A stretch of DNA of 12,500 nucleotides from Chrysomallon squamiferum (Eukaryota; Mollusca; Gastropoda; Neomphalida; Peltospiridae). This document shows positions 1-9,080 of this stretch, piece by piece (the stretch's first letter is position 1; every line of letters starts with the position of its first letter). The stretch is taken from NCBI GenBank assembly GCA_012295275.1, contig CM022672.1:14741125-14753624 (forward strand). Reading direction: 5' to 3'. Position numbers and translations under genes: made by a program. The notes under the pieces are model-generated. The model made no database searches. It saw nothing but the letters and a program-made list of their open reading frames with translations, and was not told where the DNA came from.

Positions 1-395
1 TACAGGTTAACTTGGGGATAATGAATAAACACTAAGGTAACATGTAAAGATGAGTTAACTGTAAGTGTAGTTGGTTGACTATGAACACAATTGGTTATTA
101 TCTTCTACTTTGAAGGTTTGTAATACATAGTCAAAATACATTTTCTATACTTGCAAAATACTTGTTGCTTTTTTTTGTTATTAATTACTGGCCATTAAAT
201 AATAAAGTATGAAATGACATCCATATATAAATGACTATTTCTATTCTAATGAGATTATTAATTTAATGTCATACTTTATTGTTAACAAAGATTGGTCATG
301 AATAAGAAAAAAATAAAATAAATAAAATAAAAAGTATAGGAACAAGCCATTTATAAACAGGATTATAATTTATAACTTTGGTCAGTGCAAGTTCA

Positions 396-399
<4 letters not shown>
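1..399. other. AT-rich unique sequence, no gene seen
   Basis: No open frame of note occurs here. The stretch holds an A-rich AAATA-type patch (about 307-335) and a 12 bp inverted repeat, AATAAAGTATGA at 201-212 against its complement at 269-280. I recognise no known element. Confidence 0.6.
201..280. repeat. Short imperfect inverted repeat (possible hairpin or MITE relic)
   Basis: AATAAAGTATGA at 201-212 is the exact reverse complement of 269-280, with a 56 bp loop. The arms continue imperfectly outward and inward (ATGACAT against ATGTCAT). The AT-rich arms could be chance or the ends of a very small non-autonomous element. I saw no clear target-site duplication. Confidence 0.3.

Positions 400-429
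<30 letters not shown>
400..429. repeat. (TG)15 microsatellite
   Basis: Fifteen uninterrupted TG units follow a single TATG step. This is an ordinary dinucleotide repeat, useful as a marker and able to form left-handed DNA in principle. Confidence 0.97.
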
Positions 430-430
<1 letters not shown>

Positions 431-1093
431 AAAATGTATTTTATACATTTAGCAGCATAATTTATAATATTAAATATGAAGACTGGCATTTAAGAAACTA
501 TTAACCTTACATTTTTATTCAAAGTAATTTGCCAAAAGGCAAAAGAGATCTCTGTTTGTCTTGACACTGACTGACGCAATGAGTTATCAAGCACAATATG
601 TTTTTTTTAATTTTATTTCTTATATATTTATTGCCTACTGTCCTTGCAAGAAAATGTGACACTGGAAGACACTGACCTTCAGTCTCTCAGATGCTGTTGT
701 TATGTGACTGCAGGACATTTTCACTCATGTCTTTGTTAAAACATTTCAAGAGGTCTGGGTTTAATAATAGCCCTTCGGATTTCTCAACAATGTGCTGTCT
801 AGCCATTCTCAGGCAAACAATTTTTGTTTTGTTATCTTTGAATGTTAGTTTCTGTATTGTTAGTTTGTCTTGCTTTTTGTTTGAATGGGTAAGGTGGGTG
901 GTGTTAAGTTGTTGTTGTTGTTGTCGGTGATTTTTATCTTCCTTCCATCATAGAGCATTGTTCAAGTACGCATGTAATGGACAGTGTTTAGTATGCCTCT
1001 GGAATTCAGTGGTAGACAGGAATATAGTAAAATGTTTATTATTTATTTATTTACACTTGTTAGAGAGAAGAGATTTTTTTATTCTGTTTCAGC
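430..1093. other. Unique AT-rich stretch, no supported gene
   Basis: The only open frames are under 80 codons and read as low-complexity Leu/Cys/Phe-rich translation, for example one at 691-930 ending in a Cys run from GTT/TTG repeats at 908-923. I recognise no domain, start context or splice framework. Confidence 0.6.
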
Positions 1094-1145
1094 ATACACA
1101 CACACACACACACACACACATACACACATTTACGTACACACACAC
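1094..1145. repeat. Interrupted (CA)n microsatellite
   Basis: About twelve uninterrupted AC units (1096-1120) are followed by TACACACATTTACGTACACACACAC-like interruptions up to 1145. The short open frames across it are just His-Thr repeats. Confidence 0.95.
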
Positions 1146-1164
1146 TTGTATAAATATTTGTGTG

Positions 1165-1202
1165 TCAAGATCTGACAAAGAAACTGCTATCAAGATCTAA
1201 CA
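1165..1202. repeat. Short direct duplication, 25 bp spacing
   Basis: TCAAGATCTGACA at 1165-1177 recurs as TCAAGATCTAACA at 1190-1202 with one mismatch. This is a small tandem duplication just before the poly(A) tract. It has no evident function. Confidence 0.55.
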
Positions 1203-1209
1203 TCAGAAG

Positions 1210-1226
1210 AAAAAAAAAAAAAAAAA
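1210..1226. repeat. Poly(A) tract, 17 A
   Basis: Seventeen consecutive A's are preceded by a purine-rich AGAAG. It could be a retroposon tail or a plain homopolymer. I found no matching target-site duplication. Confidence 0.9.
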
Positions 1227-1318
1227 GAAACATCACCTGATCTGATAATTGGGTTATTTTCACGACAGTGGGCTTATTCTGAAATGATTTCACTCTACCC
1301 AGACATGTAATGGAGCTG

Positions 1319-1339
1319 ACAACAACAACAACAACAACA
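1319..1339. repeat. (ACA)n / (CAA)n microsatellite
   Basis: About seven uninterrupted CAA-type trinucleotide units occur here, read as Val or Asn/Thr runs in the short open frames that cross it. Confidence 0.92.
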
Positions 1340-1467
1340 TGCCAGCTGAGAAGGTCACACGTCTTAAAAGATTCAAAACTGAGCTTCAGGTGCCAGGGAT
1401 ATTGTCCAACAGATGGTTCAGTGATCAACATTCAGATACAGCAAGTAAATTAACTCATTGGAGTCTC

Positions 1468-1491
1468 TGTGTGTGTGTGTGTGTGTGTGTG

Positions 1492-1540
<49 letters not shown>

Positions 1541-1577
1541 TGAATACATAGATAGATATCGATACAGATAGAGATAT
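1468..1577. repeat. (TG)n array with adjoining GATA-type repeat
   Basis: TG units fill 1468-1542 with one TTTTG interruption near 1492-1496. They are followed by a degenerate GATA/GATACA-type stretch (1549-1577). A Cys-Val open frame across it is a translation artefact. Confidence 0.95.
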
Positions 1578-2499
1578 ACTCTGTTCCTGGTTTTCTCATG
1601 CTAGTTTATATCCAGTCAGTATTGCCCACAGCTATTACAAGAAAAACTTATTGCACAGTCAGGTCTCTCATACATCTGTTATTGCATAGAGAGTTATGTC
1701 TGATTTACAAGCTTTTACGTCTGTTCAAAAATGAATGGTATCCAAAAGGATCAAAGTCTTACTCTTTTCAAAACAGGATACTGTCTATCAGCTGTTTATT
1801 TAGAAAACATTCTAAATATAGCAAGCTACTAAAGTATTACCTAACAAATGATGTAACAGTTTAGAATTATTGCATTCTAGAAAAGGAAAGAAAATAAAGA
1901 TTCACGTCACGGCTATAAAGTGTGAGTAAGCAATAAAAAAAATTCAGAGACTTGCTTATAATTTAAAACTACTTCTGATCAATTCTACACAAAGCAAGCA
2001 ACTTAAAGATTTGGTTCCACTGAAAAAAGGGCACTGTCTGACAGCAAATGGTTATCATCAACTTGTTTGGATTTAGCACAAAGTTTACATCAAGTAAGTA
2101 TTAAAAATTGTAAAGTTTAACCACAGATGATTTCATAATCAGCAACTTTCTTACTATTTAACATATTTTAGTATAAAGTTAGCAAATTAAAGTCTTATAT
2201 ATCTTGCAGTTGAGTACTGTGTTACATGTAATGAATGTACAAGCTTCTTTGGTTTCATTAGAATGGGCTGTTTATACCTGTTAAAGCCTCGAGACATTTT
2301 TAAATGTGCCTACTCAAGAACAGTAAAAAAAACACCAAATAGTTACTAATGACTGCTGAAATAATCACCAAATTCTATTCTGATGCTTCAAACACTAAAA
2401 AGGTTCCAAAAATTAAAATGAAATGATACTACCAAAAAAAAGATCAAAATACTCCATAATGTAATAGACAAATTAACATGTACTTTAGGAAATACTTTT
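1578..2499. other. Unique AT-rich stretch, no supported gene
   Basis: One 88-codon plus-strand open frame (1598-1864) is free of simple repeats, but its translation shows no domain or motif I recognise, and its composition is what AT-rich random sequence gives. A consensus-like splice donor GTAAGTAT occurs near 2095-2102 without an accompanying open exon. I see nothing else of substance. Confidence 0.55.
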
Positions 2500-2524
2500 T
2501 TCTTCTTCTTCTTTTTTTTTTTTT
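2500..2524. repeat. (TTC)n followed by T13
   Basis: Four TTC units run into thirteen consecutive T's. On the minus strand this is a poly(A) followed by GAA repeats, a form sometimes seen at retroposon tails. Confidence 0.85.
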
Positions 2525-2687
2525 AATTATCATGAATATATTACTACATGAGTGTATCCTCATCTTGTGGTATGTAAAATAAAATAAAACTGACTCACAT
2601 GATCTGGTTTGGACAAAACACAAAACTGTTATCACAGTTAGCAGCAATTTCCCACATGGTTGCATCCTTACAGCACTTTTCTGAAAC

Positions 2688-2739
2688 AATAATAGTAATA
2701 TTAATAATAATAATAATAATAATAATAAGAACAGTAGTA

Positions 2740-2782
<43 letters not shown>

Positions 2783-2792
2783 TAACAATAAC
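2688..2792. repeat. (TAA)n array, about 105 bp
   Basis: AAT/TAA trinucleotides run almost continuously with a GAACAGTAGTAG interruption near 2729-2740, and drift to AATAAC units at the 3' end. The Leu-, Ile- and Val-rich open frames on both strands here are translations of this array, not genes. Confidence 0.97.
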
Positions 2793-2914
2793 ATACAATA
2801 CTTGTATATGTGTCCATTCACATTAAAGCAGTGATTATAGCTGAATTATGGAGATACTGAGTTTTTAAGTCATAGTTCATGACATTGTCTTACATATTCA
2901 TATTCTTTCATTGT

Positions 2915-3140
2915 TACACCACTGTCATTATTACCTACCTTAATCTGAAATTTTTATAAAGGTTTATCATTTACAACAGAAGACATCTGCTATATACACA
3001 CACACACACACAATTTTAAAAATTATTACTGCACCTTAATCTCTGATTTGATGAATAAAGATGCATCAACCGAAGAAATCTGCTATGTACACAACATTTT
3101 AGAATTATTACTCCACCTTAATCTCCTATTTCATGTTACC
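2915..3140. repeat. Degenerate tandem repeat, three copies of 82-95 bp
   Basis: The core ATTATTAC..CACCTTAATCT recurs at about 2927, 3022 and 3104. A second shared block, GAAGA(C/A)ATCTGCTAT(A/G)TACAC, precedes copies two and three. Copy two carries a short CA expansion (2995-3012) that explains part of the length difference. This is an old local tandem duplication of unknown origin. Confidence 0.75.
2995..3012. repeat. Short (CA)n microsatellite
   Basis: About eight AC units lie inside the second copy of the local tandem repeat. The corresponding position of the third copy has only one or two units, so the expansion postdates the duplication. Confidence 0.9.
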
Positions 3141-3315
3141 CTGACTGGCATTCAAATTCTGATTCTTGACTTTATTCATGCCAAGTAAATGCCTCAGTGA
3201 TCTTTCAGAAGAAAACATAAATCTGTGGTCTGCACACCTGTTTCCTCTTATCTGTTAGCTAACTGATCAGTTTTTCACTTTCTAATGAAACTACCTGAAA
3301 GTTATGTACGTCTGG

Positions 3316-3474
3316 GTGTGTGTGTGTGTATGTGATTATGTGTGTGTGAATATGTTTGTGTGTTTGTAAGTTAGTGTGTGTGTGTGTGTGTGCTTGTGAG
3401 GATGTGTGTGTGTGTGTGTTCTTGTGAGAATGTGTTTGTGTGTATCTGTGTATGTATGTGTGTGTGTGTGTGTG

Positions 3475-3510
<36 letters not shown>

Positions 3511-3517
3511 TGTGTGT
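3316..3517. repeat. Long interrupted (TG)n array, about 200 bp
   Basis: TG units are interrupted by GTATG, GATTATG, GAATATG and GCTTGTGAGGATG-type steps. The motif TTGTGAG(A/G)ATG appears twice (about 3394-3404 and 3423-3432), a hint of higher-order unit duplication. Cys-Val and His-Thr open frames here are artefacts. Confidence 0.95.
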
Positions 3518-3602
3518 ATATGAATCCACCAAAATGATGATGGATGTCTTTTTAAAAAGTTACTGATCTGCCATTAATAGAGAAACAATAGTTTAAAACA
3601 AC

Positions 3603-3621
3603 AAAAAAAAAAAAAAAAAAA
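3603..3621. repeat. Poly(A) tract, 19 A
   Basis: Nineteen A's sit after ACAACA. Retroposon origin is possible but unsupported, as no element body is recognisable upstream. Confidence 0.9.
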
Positions 3622-4047
3622 GCTTAACATTTATCAGAACAGTTTTACACATTTTATAATTAGAAGTTACATTACTATTATTATACATTATTAGACATCT
3701 AAATACATAATGATGTTTACCATCTTAGGCTTTGAGAGGAAACCAGCTGCTGTTGTGAGTTAAATAACTTAAGAGTTCTTTTACCCTCACCACAATACTT
3801 AAAAACAAGAACAGTAATAACAAATTTTGTGACTATTTCCATTAGGAAATGACATAACACGTTTTTATTTTTTTTTTCAATAACTCTAACCTGACTCAAA
3901 TTCTTTGTTGCCGATGACATCAGTGATTCAGATTTCACTAAATTTTAAGAAAGTCAATATTCACTTTACACAGAATAACATTTCCTTTGCAACAATTGTC
4001 CAGCACAGTGGAAACATTCAAAGCTTAATACAGGAAATACGCTGTCT

Positions 4048-4060
4048 AAAAAAAAAAAAA
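4048..4060. repeat. Poly(A) tract, 13 A
   Basis: Thirteen consecutive A's are followed by CCCACAAAAAACA. This is an isolated homopolymer. Confidence 0.85.
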
Positions 4061-4330
4061 CCCACAAAAAACATTTCACTACCTCCACCCTCTTATTATC
4101 AGATCAGATAAAAGGTGTACCATATGTCTGTTTGTCAGTTGCCTGTGTCTGAACCAGTGAATTGGATACAGGGACATTAAACTGAACCTGACCTCTATCC
4201 TTTATTTGCCAGCTGATAATAAAACAGCGAGATCATACAAGGCAAACAATTAGTCTTGACAATTATCTTTTCACAATCCGACCATGTTCTGTGCAGTGTA
4301 TATTTTGTTTTTAATGGAACATTGTGGGTG

Positions 4331-4351
4331 TATATATATATATATATATAT
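4331..4351. repeat. (TA)n microsatellite running into TG
   Basis: Ten TA units lead into TGTGTGTA, a small compound dinucleotide repeat. Confidence 0.93.
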
Positions 4352-4384
4352 GTGTGTATTTTATGATATTGGTAGGGAGTGGAC

Positions 4385-4498
4385 ACTCCTGTAATGTCAA
4401 TATATAGAACAGTGTTTGATTCTGGAATTAATGATCTGAATAAAATATCTACAGAGTGACTGTGACTGTGTTGTCATAGTACTCCTTTAATGTCAATA
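4385..4498. repeat. 18 bp direct repeats flanking a 78 bp segment
   Basis: ACTCCTGTAATGTCAATA at 4385-4402 recurs at 4481-4498 with a single G-to-T change. The sequences outside and inside the repeats do not match each other, so this is not a simple tandem copy. It could be a target-site duplication around a very short insert or a chance or ancient duplication. Confidence 0.6.
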
Positions 4499-4530
4499 GC
4501 ATGTGTAAGTGATATTATTATCACAACATC

Positions 4531-4930
4531 CTCTACTACTACTACTACTACTATAGCTACTACTGCTACTACTGCTACTACCATGCCTACTACTACTATG
4601 ACTACTACTACTATACTACTACTACTAGTACTGCTATTACTACCACCATTAATAATATTATGCTATTATTGCTGTTGCTGTTATAGAAACTACTACAATT
4701 ACTACAACAGCTGCTACTACTACTACAAATCCTAATGAAACTGTTGTTACAAGTACTTCTACTGCAGTAACTCTTACAACTACAAATATACCATTACAGC
4801 TAACTACTGATGTTACTCCTGTTGCTACCACTAATGTTGTTACTACTACAACTACCACTGCAGTTGTTGCCTCTGCTTCTACTGAAAACACATCTATTAA
4901 TAATACTGCTATACTGCTAGCACTACTAAT
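4531..4930. repeat. Imperfect (ACT)n array, about 400 bp
   Basis: ACT/CTA units dominate, with GCT, GTT, ACA, ATT and TCT substitutions. The triplet phase slips once near 4611-4615 and again before 4740, then holds to about 4915. One plus frame is open from 4656 to a TAA at 4941 (about 95 codons, Thr/Val/Ala/Ser-rich) but has no ATG. It follows an in-frame TAA at 4653. A mucin-like exon is possible, but a decayed microsatellite is more likely given the phase slips and lack of start. Confidence 0.9.
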
Positions 4931-4941
4931 AAAAATAACGT

Positions 4942-5469
4942 AACAACAAATAAAATAAAAATTTAAAAAAAAAAATCTTAAAATTAGTATTTAAAAACTA
5001 CTTTTCAAAAATACATTTCGCAAGGTGAAAATAAATACCATGATACTAAAATACTTTTTCACAAGAGTAAATCTCCACTAAATCACGAAATAATCTGAAA
5101 TATCTGAAGTAATAATGGATGGCTGATTTTTATGACTTGTTAGCAGAGAAAAATTAAAATATCAGGTAACCAAGTAAAAAAAAAAAAAAAAAAAAGAAAG
5201 ACCCCACTCTCTGCCACACCTTGGTCTTTGTGTGTGAGGTTATTTCTAGCACACAATTCCATTAAAAGAAATTAGTCAGGTGAGTTTGTCACTGGAACAC
5301 CTTGCACAAGAAAAACTCCACACATCACAGATTAGATGATATTTTGTCTCACTGCACACTTTCTTCAACATTCACCCAGACCATTAAGTGATTGCACTCA
5401 AAGAATGTTCAGTGATACAAACAAATTCAGTTTCATATGATTTCTTTCTCCTATGTTTCTGCACATATA

Positions 5470-5474
<5 letters not shown>
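4942..5474. other. AT-rich unique stretch with poly(A), no gene seen
   Basis: The stretch contains a 20-A homopolymer at 5176-5195 followed by a short pyrimidine-rich, GC-richer segment (5200-5225). A perfect 14 bp palindrome, GCACATATATGTGC, lies at 5461-5474. No open frame of interest is present. Confidence 0.55.
5176..5195. repeat. Poly(A) tract, 20 A
   Basis: Twenty A's are followed by GAAAGACCCC. It is a candidate retroposon tail on the plus strand, but no element body or flanking duplication is recognised. Confidence 0.9.
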
Positions 5475-5500
<26 letters not shown>

Positions 5501-5501
5501 T
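5475..5501. repeat. (GT)13 microsatellite
   Basis: The repeat is uninterrupted and directly follows the 14 bp palindrome at 5461-5474. The minus-strand 114-codon open frame that crosses it contains a Thr-His run from this repeat and no recognisable domain. Confidence 0.95.
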
Positions 5502-6230
5502 AAATTTTTCTTTCCCTCTTTAGATAAAGTGACTAACTTTGAGTCAGATGTTGTATAATCCATACAAAAGGCTTGTAAGAAACCAGCAAGACTATGATTG
5601 CGAAATTTCCTCCACTGAAATGCTATTCTGTCAAACAAATAAAAAATAAACCAAAGTTGAAAAACAGCACTTTGAATACCATATACTGAAAGAATTAAAC
5701 ATTTTGTAAACTTATATCTTTCACACACTGCCTACTCACTTGTCAATTTGTCAGACATTATTCCCACATACATATTGCAATATATTTTTCTTTTAATATA
5801 CCTGTCAATTACCCCCCTAAAAAACTAAATCTTTACTAACGATATCCATTCAGTAATTCTACTGAAGATATATTTATTGTGTCAATGAAAGCAAGGAAAC
5901 AATAAGTGATATCATCTTTCACAGAAATGTTTACAACAAACACTTCAGAAAATTAATAAACTGAAAATGAGCTGTACTGATATTTTTGTACCATAAACCT
6001 TTGATAATCCAGCTATGGAGCACTTGTTGGAATGGAATATGTAATTATACTATTATAACCAGAGCTCTGTGACTACTGTTTTCCTGTCTGTTGGAAAGTT
6101 TATAACAATTTAACAAAAAAATTCATCCCTAAAAGCCTTCTGATCCAGTTGTTTGTATCACATTCAAAGGGATTTGTCCAAGAAATTATTTATCAACATC
6201 ACACATATATAAAAACACGCATACATATGC
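5502..6230. other. Unique AT-rich stretch, no supported gene
   Basis: The sequence has ordinary complexity, with no open frame longer than about 60 codons free of repeats. I found no RNA gene, splice framework or mobile element signature. Confidence 0.55.
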
Positions 6231-6232
6231 TA

Positions 6233-6276
6233 TACATACATACATACAAATGTACATACAAATGTACATACAAAGA
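6233..6276. repeat. ACAT repeat and 12 bp minisatellite
   Basis: A short (ACAT)n run leads into three copies of TACATACAAATG at 6241-6252, 6253-6264 and 6265-6276. The last copy ends GA instead of TG. The unit looks derived from the ACAT tetranucleotide plus an AAATG step. Confidence 0.9.
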
Positions 6277-7219
6277 TATACTTGTGAACACACATATACA
6301 CATGATGTACACAAACAATATTTACCATGGTTTGTTGAGTTTCCTTTCTCATATCCATATTCTGTGCTCCAGAAAATAACTGCTAACAATAACAAGAGCT
6401 CACAAACAAAACTTCCATTCAGACTGAGTTACAGCTGACTATTGGTAGATCTATTATCAGCTAAATCTAAATATCCATGGATACCAGTTTTACAAATAGG
6501 AACAGAGTTCTGGTTTTTGCAATCAATTGTTTTTTTATTAAAGACCAATAATTGCCTGCTGAATGACTATTAGTCCATGACAAAATTGATGAAATGTGAT
6601 AAAATAGCAATAAGACCAAATTTGCCTAGAAACGTGCAGTTTTGAATACATTGTTCTGTTTAACACATGCTAATGTAAAGTTATTTATAATGCATTTAGT
6701 GAAATCAGTCAAATGTTTATTCAGGTCTGTTGTTGTCTTATTGAATAAAACAGAGAGTACAACAGCATACGAGTAAGTTAAACATTTAAGTGATGTCCTC
6801 TGTTGTAATATGAATAAAATATAGAGGAATTTTTTGTTCTGTAATAAAGTACAATATAATTCAACAAAGTACATATAAATAAAGACACCTATTTAGTATT
6901 CAGAGTCCAAATTTAGGGGTGAAAATTATGCATGTGTGCAGGGTTTGCCGGAAATGAACATCACATGATAGTAAACAAAATAACGACACAGTGAATTTCT
7001 TTATCCCAGCACACTTCAAACAACATCGTAATGACAAGCAAATGACAGTGACAGTTGTTATGTTGTCAGTTGTGTGATATCACGGTGGTGTTGTGATCTA
7101 ACGACTGACATGTTTGGGAACATGGCCTCGGGTTTGTACAACTGATTTGTTCCTGGTTGTTTGTACAGTGACAGCAATAAGCCAGTTGCAATTTCACAAC
7201 TCTAAACATATCCATAATT
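6277..7219. other. Unique stretch, no supported gene
   Basis: 6277-6900 is AT-rich with no recognisable feature. 6930-7200 is less AT-rich, with scattered CpGs, an ETS-like CCGGAAAT (6948-6955) and the inverted pair CATGTT/AACATG near 7109-7124. I see no exon structure. Short open frames on either strand have no domain. Confidence 0.5.
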
Positions 7220-7418
<199 letters not shown>

Positions 7419-7468
7419 AATACACAAATATATAATCATTATATATGTCATCATATATGCTTAATACT

Positions 7469-7486
7469 ACATACATACATACATAT
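7469..7486. repeat. Short (CATA)n tetranucleotide repeat
   Basis: About four ACAT/CATA units lie between the CA array and the satellite-like tandem block. Confidence 0.85.
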
Positions 7487-7499
7487 AAATACTTCTCCA

Positions 7500-8160
7500 A
7501 ACTTGAAAACCAGTACTGACCATGGTACTATACTAAAGTACTTATAATATTCTCATTAACAACAAATTACCATGTTAACTTAATAATCCTTATACTAAAC
7601 ACACTTAATTTTAACAAGCACTATACACATACTTACAAAAGTGTACTCACCACTGTATAATATTAAAGTCCTAATAAAGTACTCAATAACAATAAATTAG
7701 CATGTTATTGCAGTAATCCTTGACCTAAACACACTTAGTTTTGTCACATACTATACACACACTTCAAAATGAGTGTCTAATATTAAAGTCCTTTTATAAA
7801 GCATTCAGTGACAACAAATTAGCATGTTATTGCAGTAATCCTTATACTAAACAAACTTAATTTTATCAAGCACTATACAAATAATTTTATCAAGCACTAT
7901 GCACACACACTCTCAAATGAGTACTCGCCATTGTATATAATTAAAATCCTTATAAATACATTCAGTGACATCAAATTACCATGCTATTGCAATAATCCTT
8001 ACACTAAACACACTTCAGTTTATCAAATACTAAACTCACACTTACAAATGAGTACTCACCACTGTGTAATAGTAAAGTCCTTATGAAGTATTCGGTGACA
8101 AACAAATTACTGTGTTAACTTAATAATCCTAACACTAAACACTAAACTTGATTTTTGTAT
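7500..8160. repeat. Satellite-like tandem repeat, five copies of about 130 bp
   Basis: Five copies are anchored on the block ACAAATTA(C/G)CATGTTA at about 7563, 7693, 7815, 7972 and 8103, giving spacings of 130, 122, 157 and 131 bp. Other blocks shared by the copies are GAGTACTCACCACTGT, TTAAAGTCCTTATAAAG, TTCAGTGACAACAAA, AATCCTTACACTAAACACAC and TTTTATCAAGCACTATACA. The 157 bp interval is explained by an internal 24 bp duplication. The first copy is the most diverged and the last ends near 8145-8160. No protein is encoded. I cannot tell a local tandem duplication from a fragment of a genome-wide satellite. Confidence 0.88.
7859..7900. repeat. Internal 24 bp duplication within the 130 bp repeat
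   Basis: AATTTTATCAAGCACTAT occurs at 7859-7876 and again at 7883-7900. This accounts for the long spacing between the third and fourth repeat units. Confidence 0.9.
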
Positions 8161-8403
8161 CTTAATACGTTGTCACCTCACAGCTGCTTCTCTTGTTACT
8201 GTTTGCCCAGACACCCTCTGTGAATGCCTAACATTTACATAACATTATAGCAGCATGGACATATTTCACTCCAGCTTTCCCCTCGGGCGACCTCAGCATT
8301 TGTCTTTTGCAACTGAGGAGTGTTAAATTTGAAAATGGCCTGAAGATGCACTTTTCGCAAAAACAGATCAAAGTGGTGTTTGTCAGTGATTTGTGTCAGG
8401 TTT
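8161..8403. other. Less AT-rich unique island, no supported gene
   Basis: Base composition is more balanced than in the flanking repeats, with several CpGs (for example CTCGGGCGACC near 8282-8292). It holds the inverted repeat CCTCAG (8291-8296) / CTGAGG (8313-8318) and a hammerhead-like core at 8340-8363. There is no long open frame. It may be a fragment of a mobile element or a regulatory segment. Confidence 0.45.
8340..8364 (+). other. Degenerate hammerhead-ribozyme-like core
   Basis: CTGAAGA (8340-8346) fits the CUGANGA core of hammerhead ribozymes. It is followed by a possible short stem, TGC (8347-8349) with GCA (8357-8359), and then AAAAC where GAAAC is expected. The core G of GAAA is absent, so activity is unlikely. 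Such motifs are known in Penelope-like elements and in some satellites and retroposons. Chance is a real alternative for so short a match. Confidence 0.2.
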
Positions 8404-8755
8404 GAAAATAAAAATTATAGTTAAAAAGGTTTAGTAAAATGAAATTTTGTAATTAAAGATGTTTAGTAAATAAAATTGTAATTGAAAAAAGATTTAATAC
8501 ATAAAATTGTAATTAAAATGTTTTATACATAAAGTTGAGAATTACAATATTCATTAAATACATTTATAATTAAAATAGTTCAGTTCAAAATGTATATGTA
8601 CACATACATTTATAATAATTAAAGAGATTTACTAAATAAATTAATAATTAAAGTGTTCAATAAATAAAAAATGTGTTTAAAAATGTTCAGTAAATAAAAT
8701 TATGATTAAAATATTTGATAAATAAAATCTGAATTAAAAAGGTTTAGAATTATAA
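8404..8755. repeat. AT-rich minisatellite, about 31 bp unit, roughly 11 copies
   Basis: A diverged unit close to AATTAAA..TGTTTAGTAAATA repeats, with clear spacings of 30-31 bp near 8420, 8451, 8480 and 8511. Later copies read ATTAAAGAGATTTACTAAAT, ATTAAAGTGTTCAATAAAT and AAAAATGTTCAGTAAAT. A further isolated copy (TTAAAGATGTTTAGAATAAT) occurs near 8869-8888. It is very AT-rich and non-coding, and could act as a matrix-attachment-like region, but that is inference. Confidence 0.8.
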
Positions 8756-9025
8756 TACTCTGTAAATGAACATTCCTGTCATTTTTGCAATATTAATTTA
8801 TGCTGATATGGTAATATGATCAGTAAGGTCTGAATGAATCTATCGACTTTTTGCCCATAAACTTTTATTAAAGATGTTTAGAATAATGAATTCATGTAAA
8901 TACATTCAAACATGCTGTACTTAATCATTACAATGATTTTATTACCACAGGGTTTGATTTCAAACAATTTATTCTTAAAAGTGTATGCACACTGTATCGG
9001 TCAGAATAAATAAAGTTTGTTTGAA

Positions 9026-9026
<1 letters not shown>

Positions 9027-9080
<54 letters not shown>

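Larger units (their letters stand above)
3530..4330. other. Mostly unique AT-rich stretch, no supported gene
   Basis: The stretch contains poly(A) runs at 3603-3621 and 4048-4060. Open frames on both strands are 60-75 codons with no recognisable domain. Confidence 0.55.

Noticed and set aside
1598-1864. 88-codon open frame free of simple repeats
   Set aside because: The translation has no domain I recognise, and its length is within chance for this much AT-rich sequence on six frames.
2091-2102. Splice donor-like GTAAGTAT
   Set aside because: There is no open exon upstream and no partner acceptor with coding continuity. Such matches are common by chance in AT-rich DNA.
2444-2821. 125-codon minus-strand open frame with a long Leu run
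   Set aside because: The Leu run is the TAA/TTA microsatellite read in one frame. The remainder has Lys/Arg runs from the TTC/T tract and no recognisable domain.
5384-5728. 114-codon minus-strand open frame
   Set aside because: It crosses the GT microsatellite and has no recognisable domain, splice framework or conserved motif.
7500-8160. CRISPR-like array
   Set aside because: The repeats are directly adjacent diverged units without regular unique spacers, in a eukaryotic-looking context.
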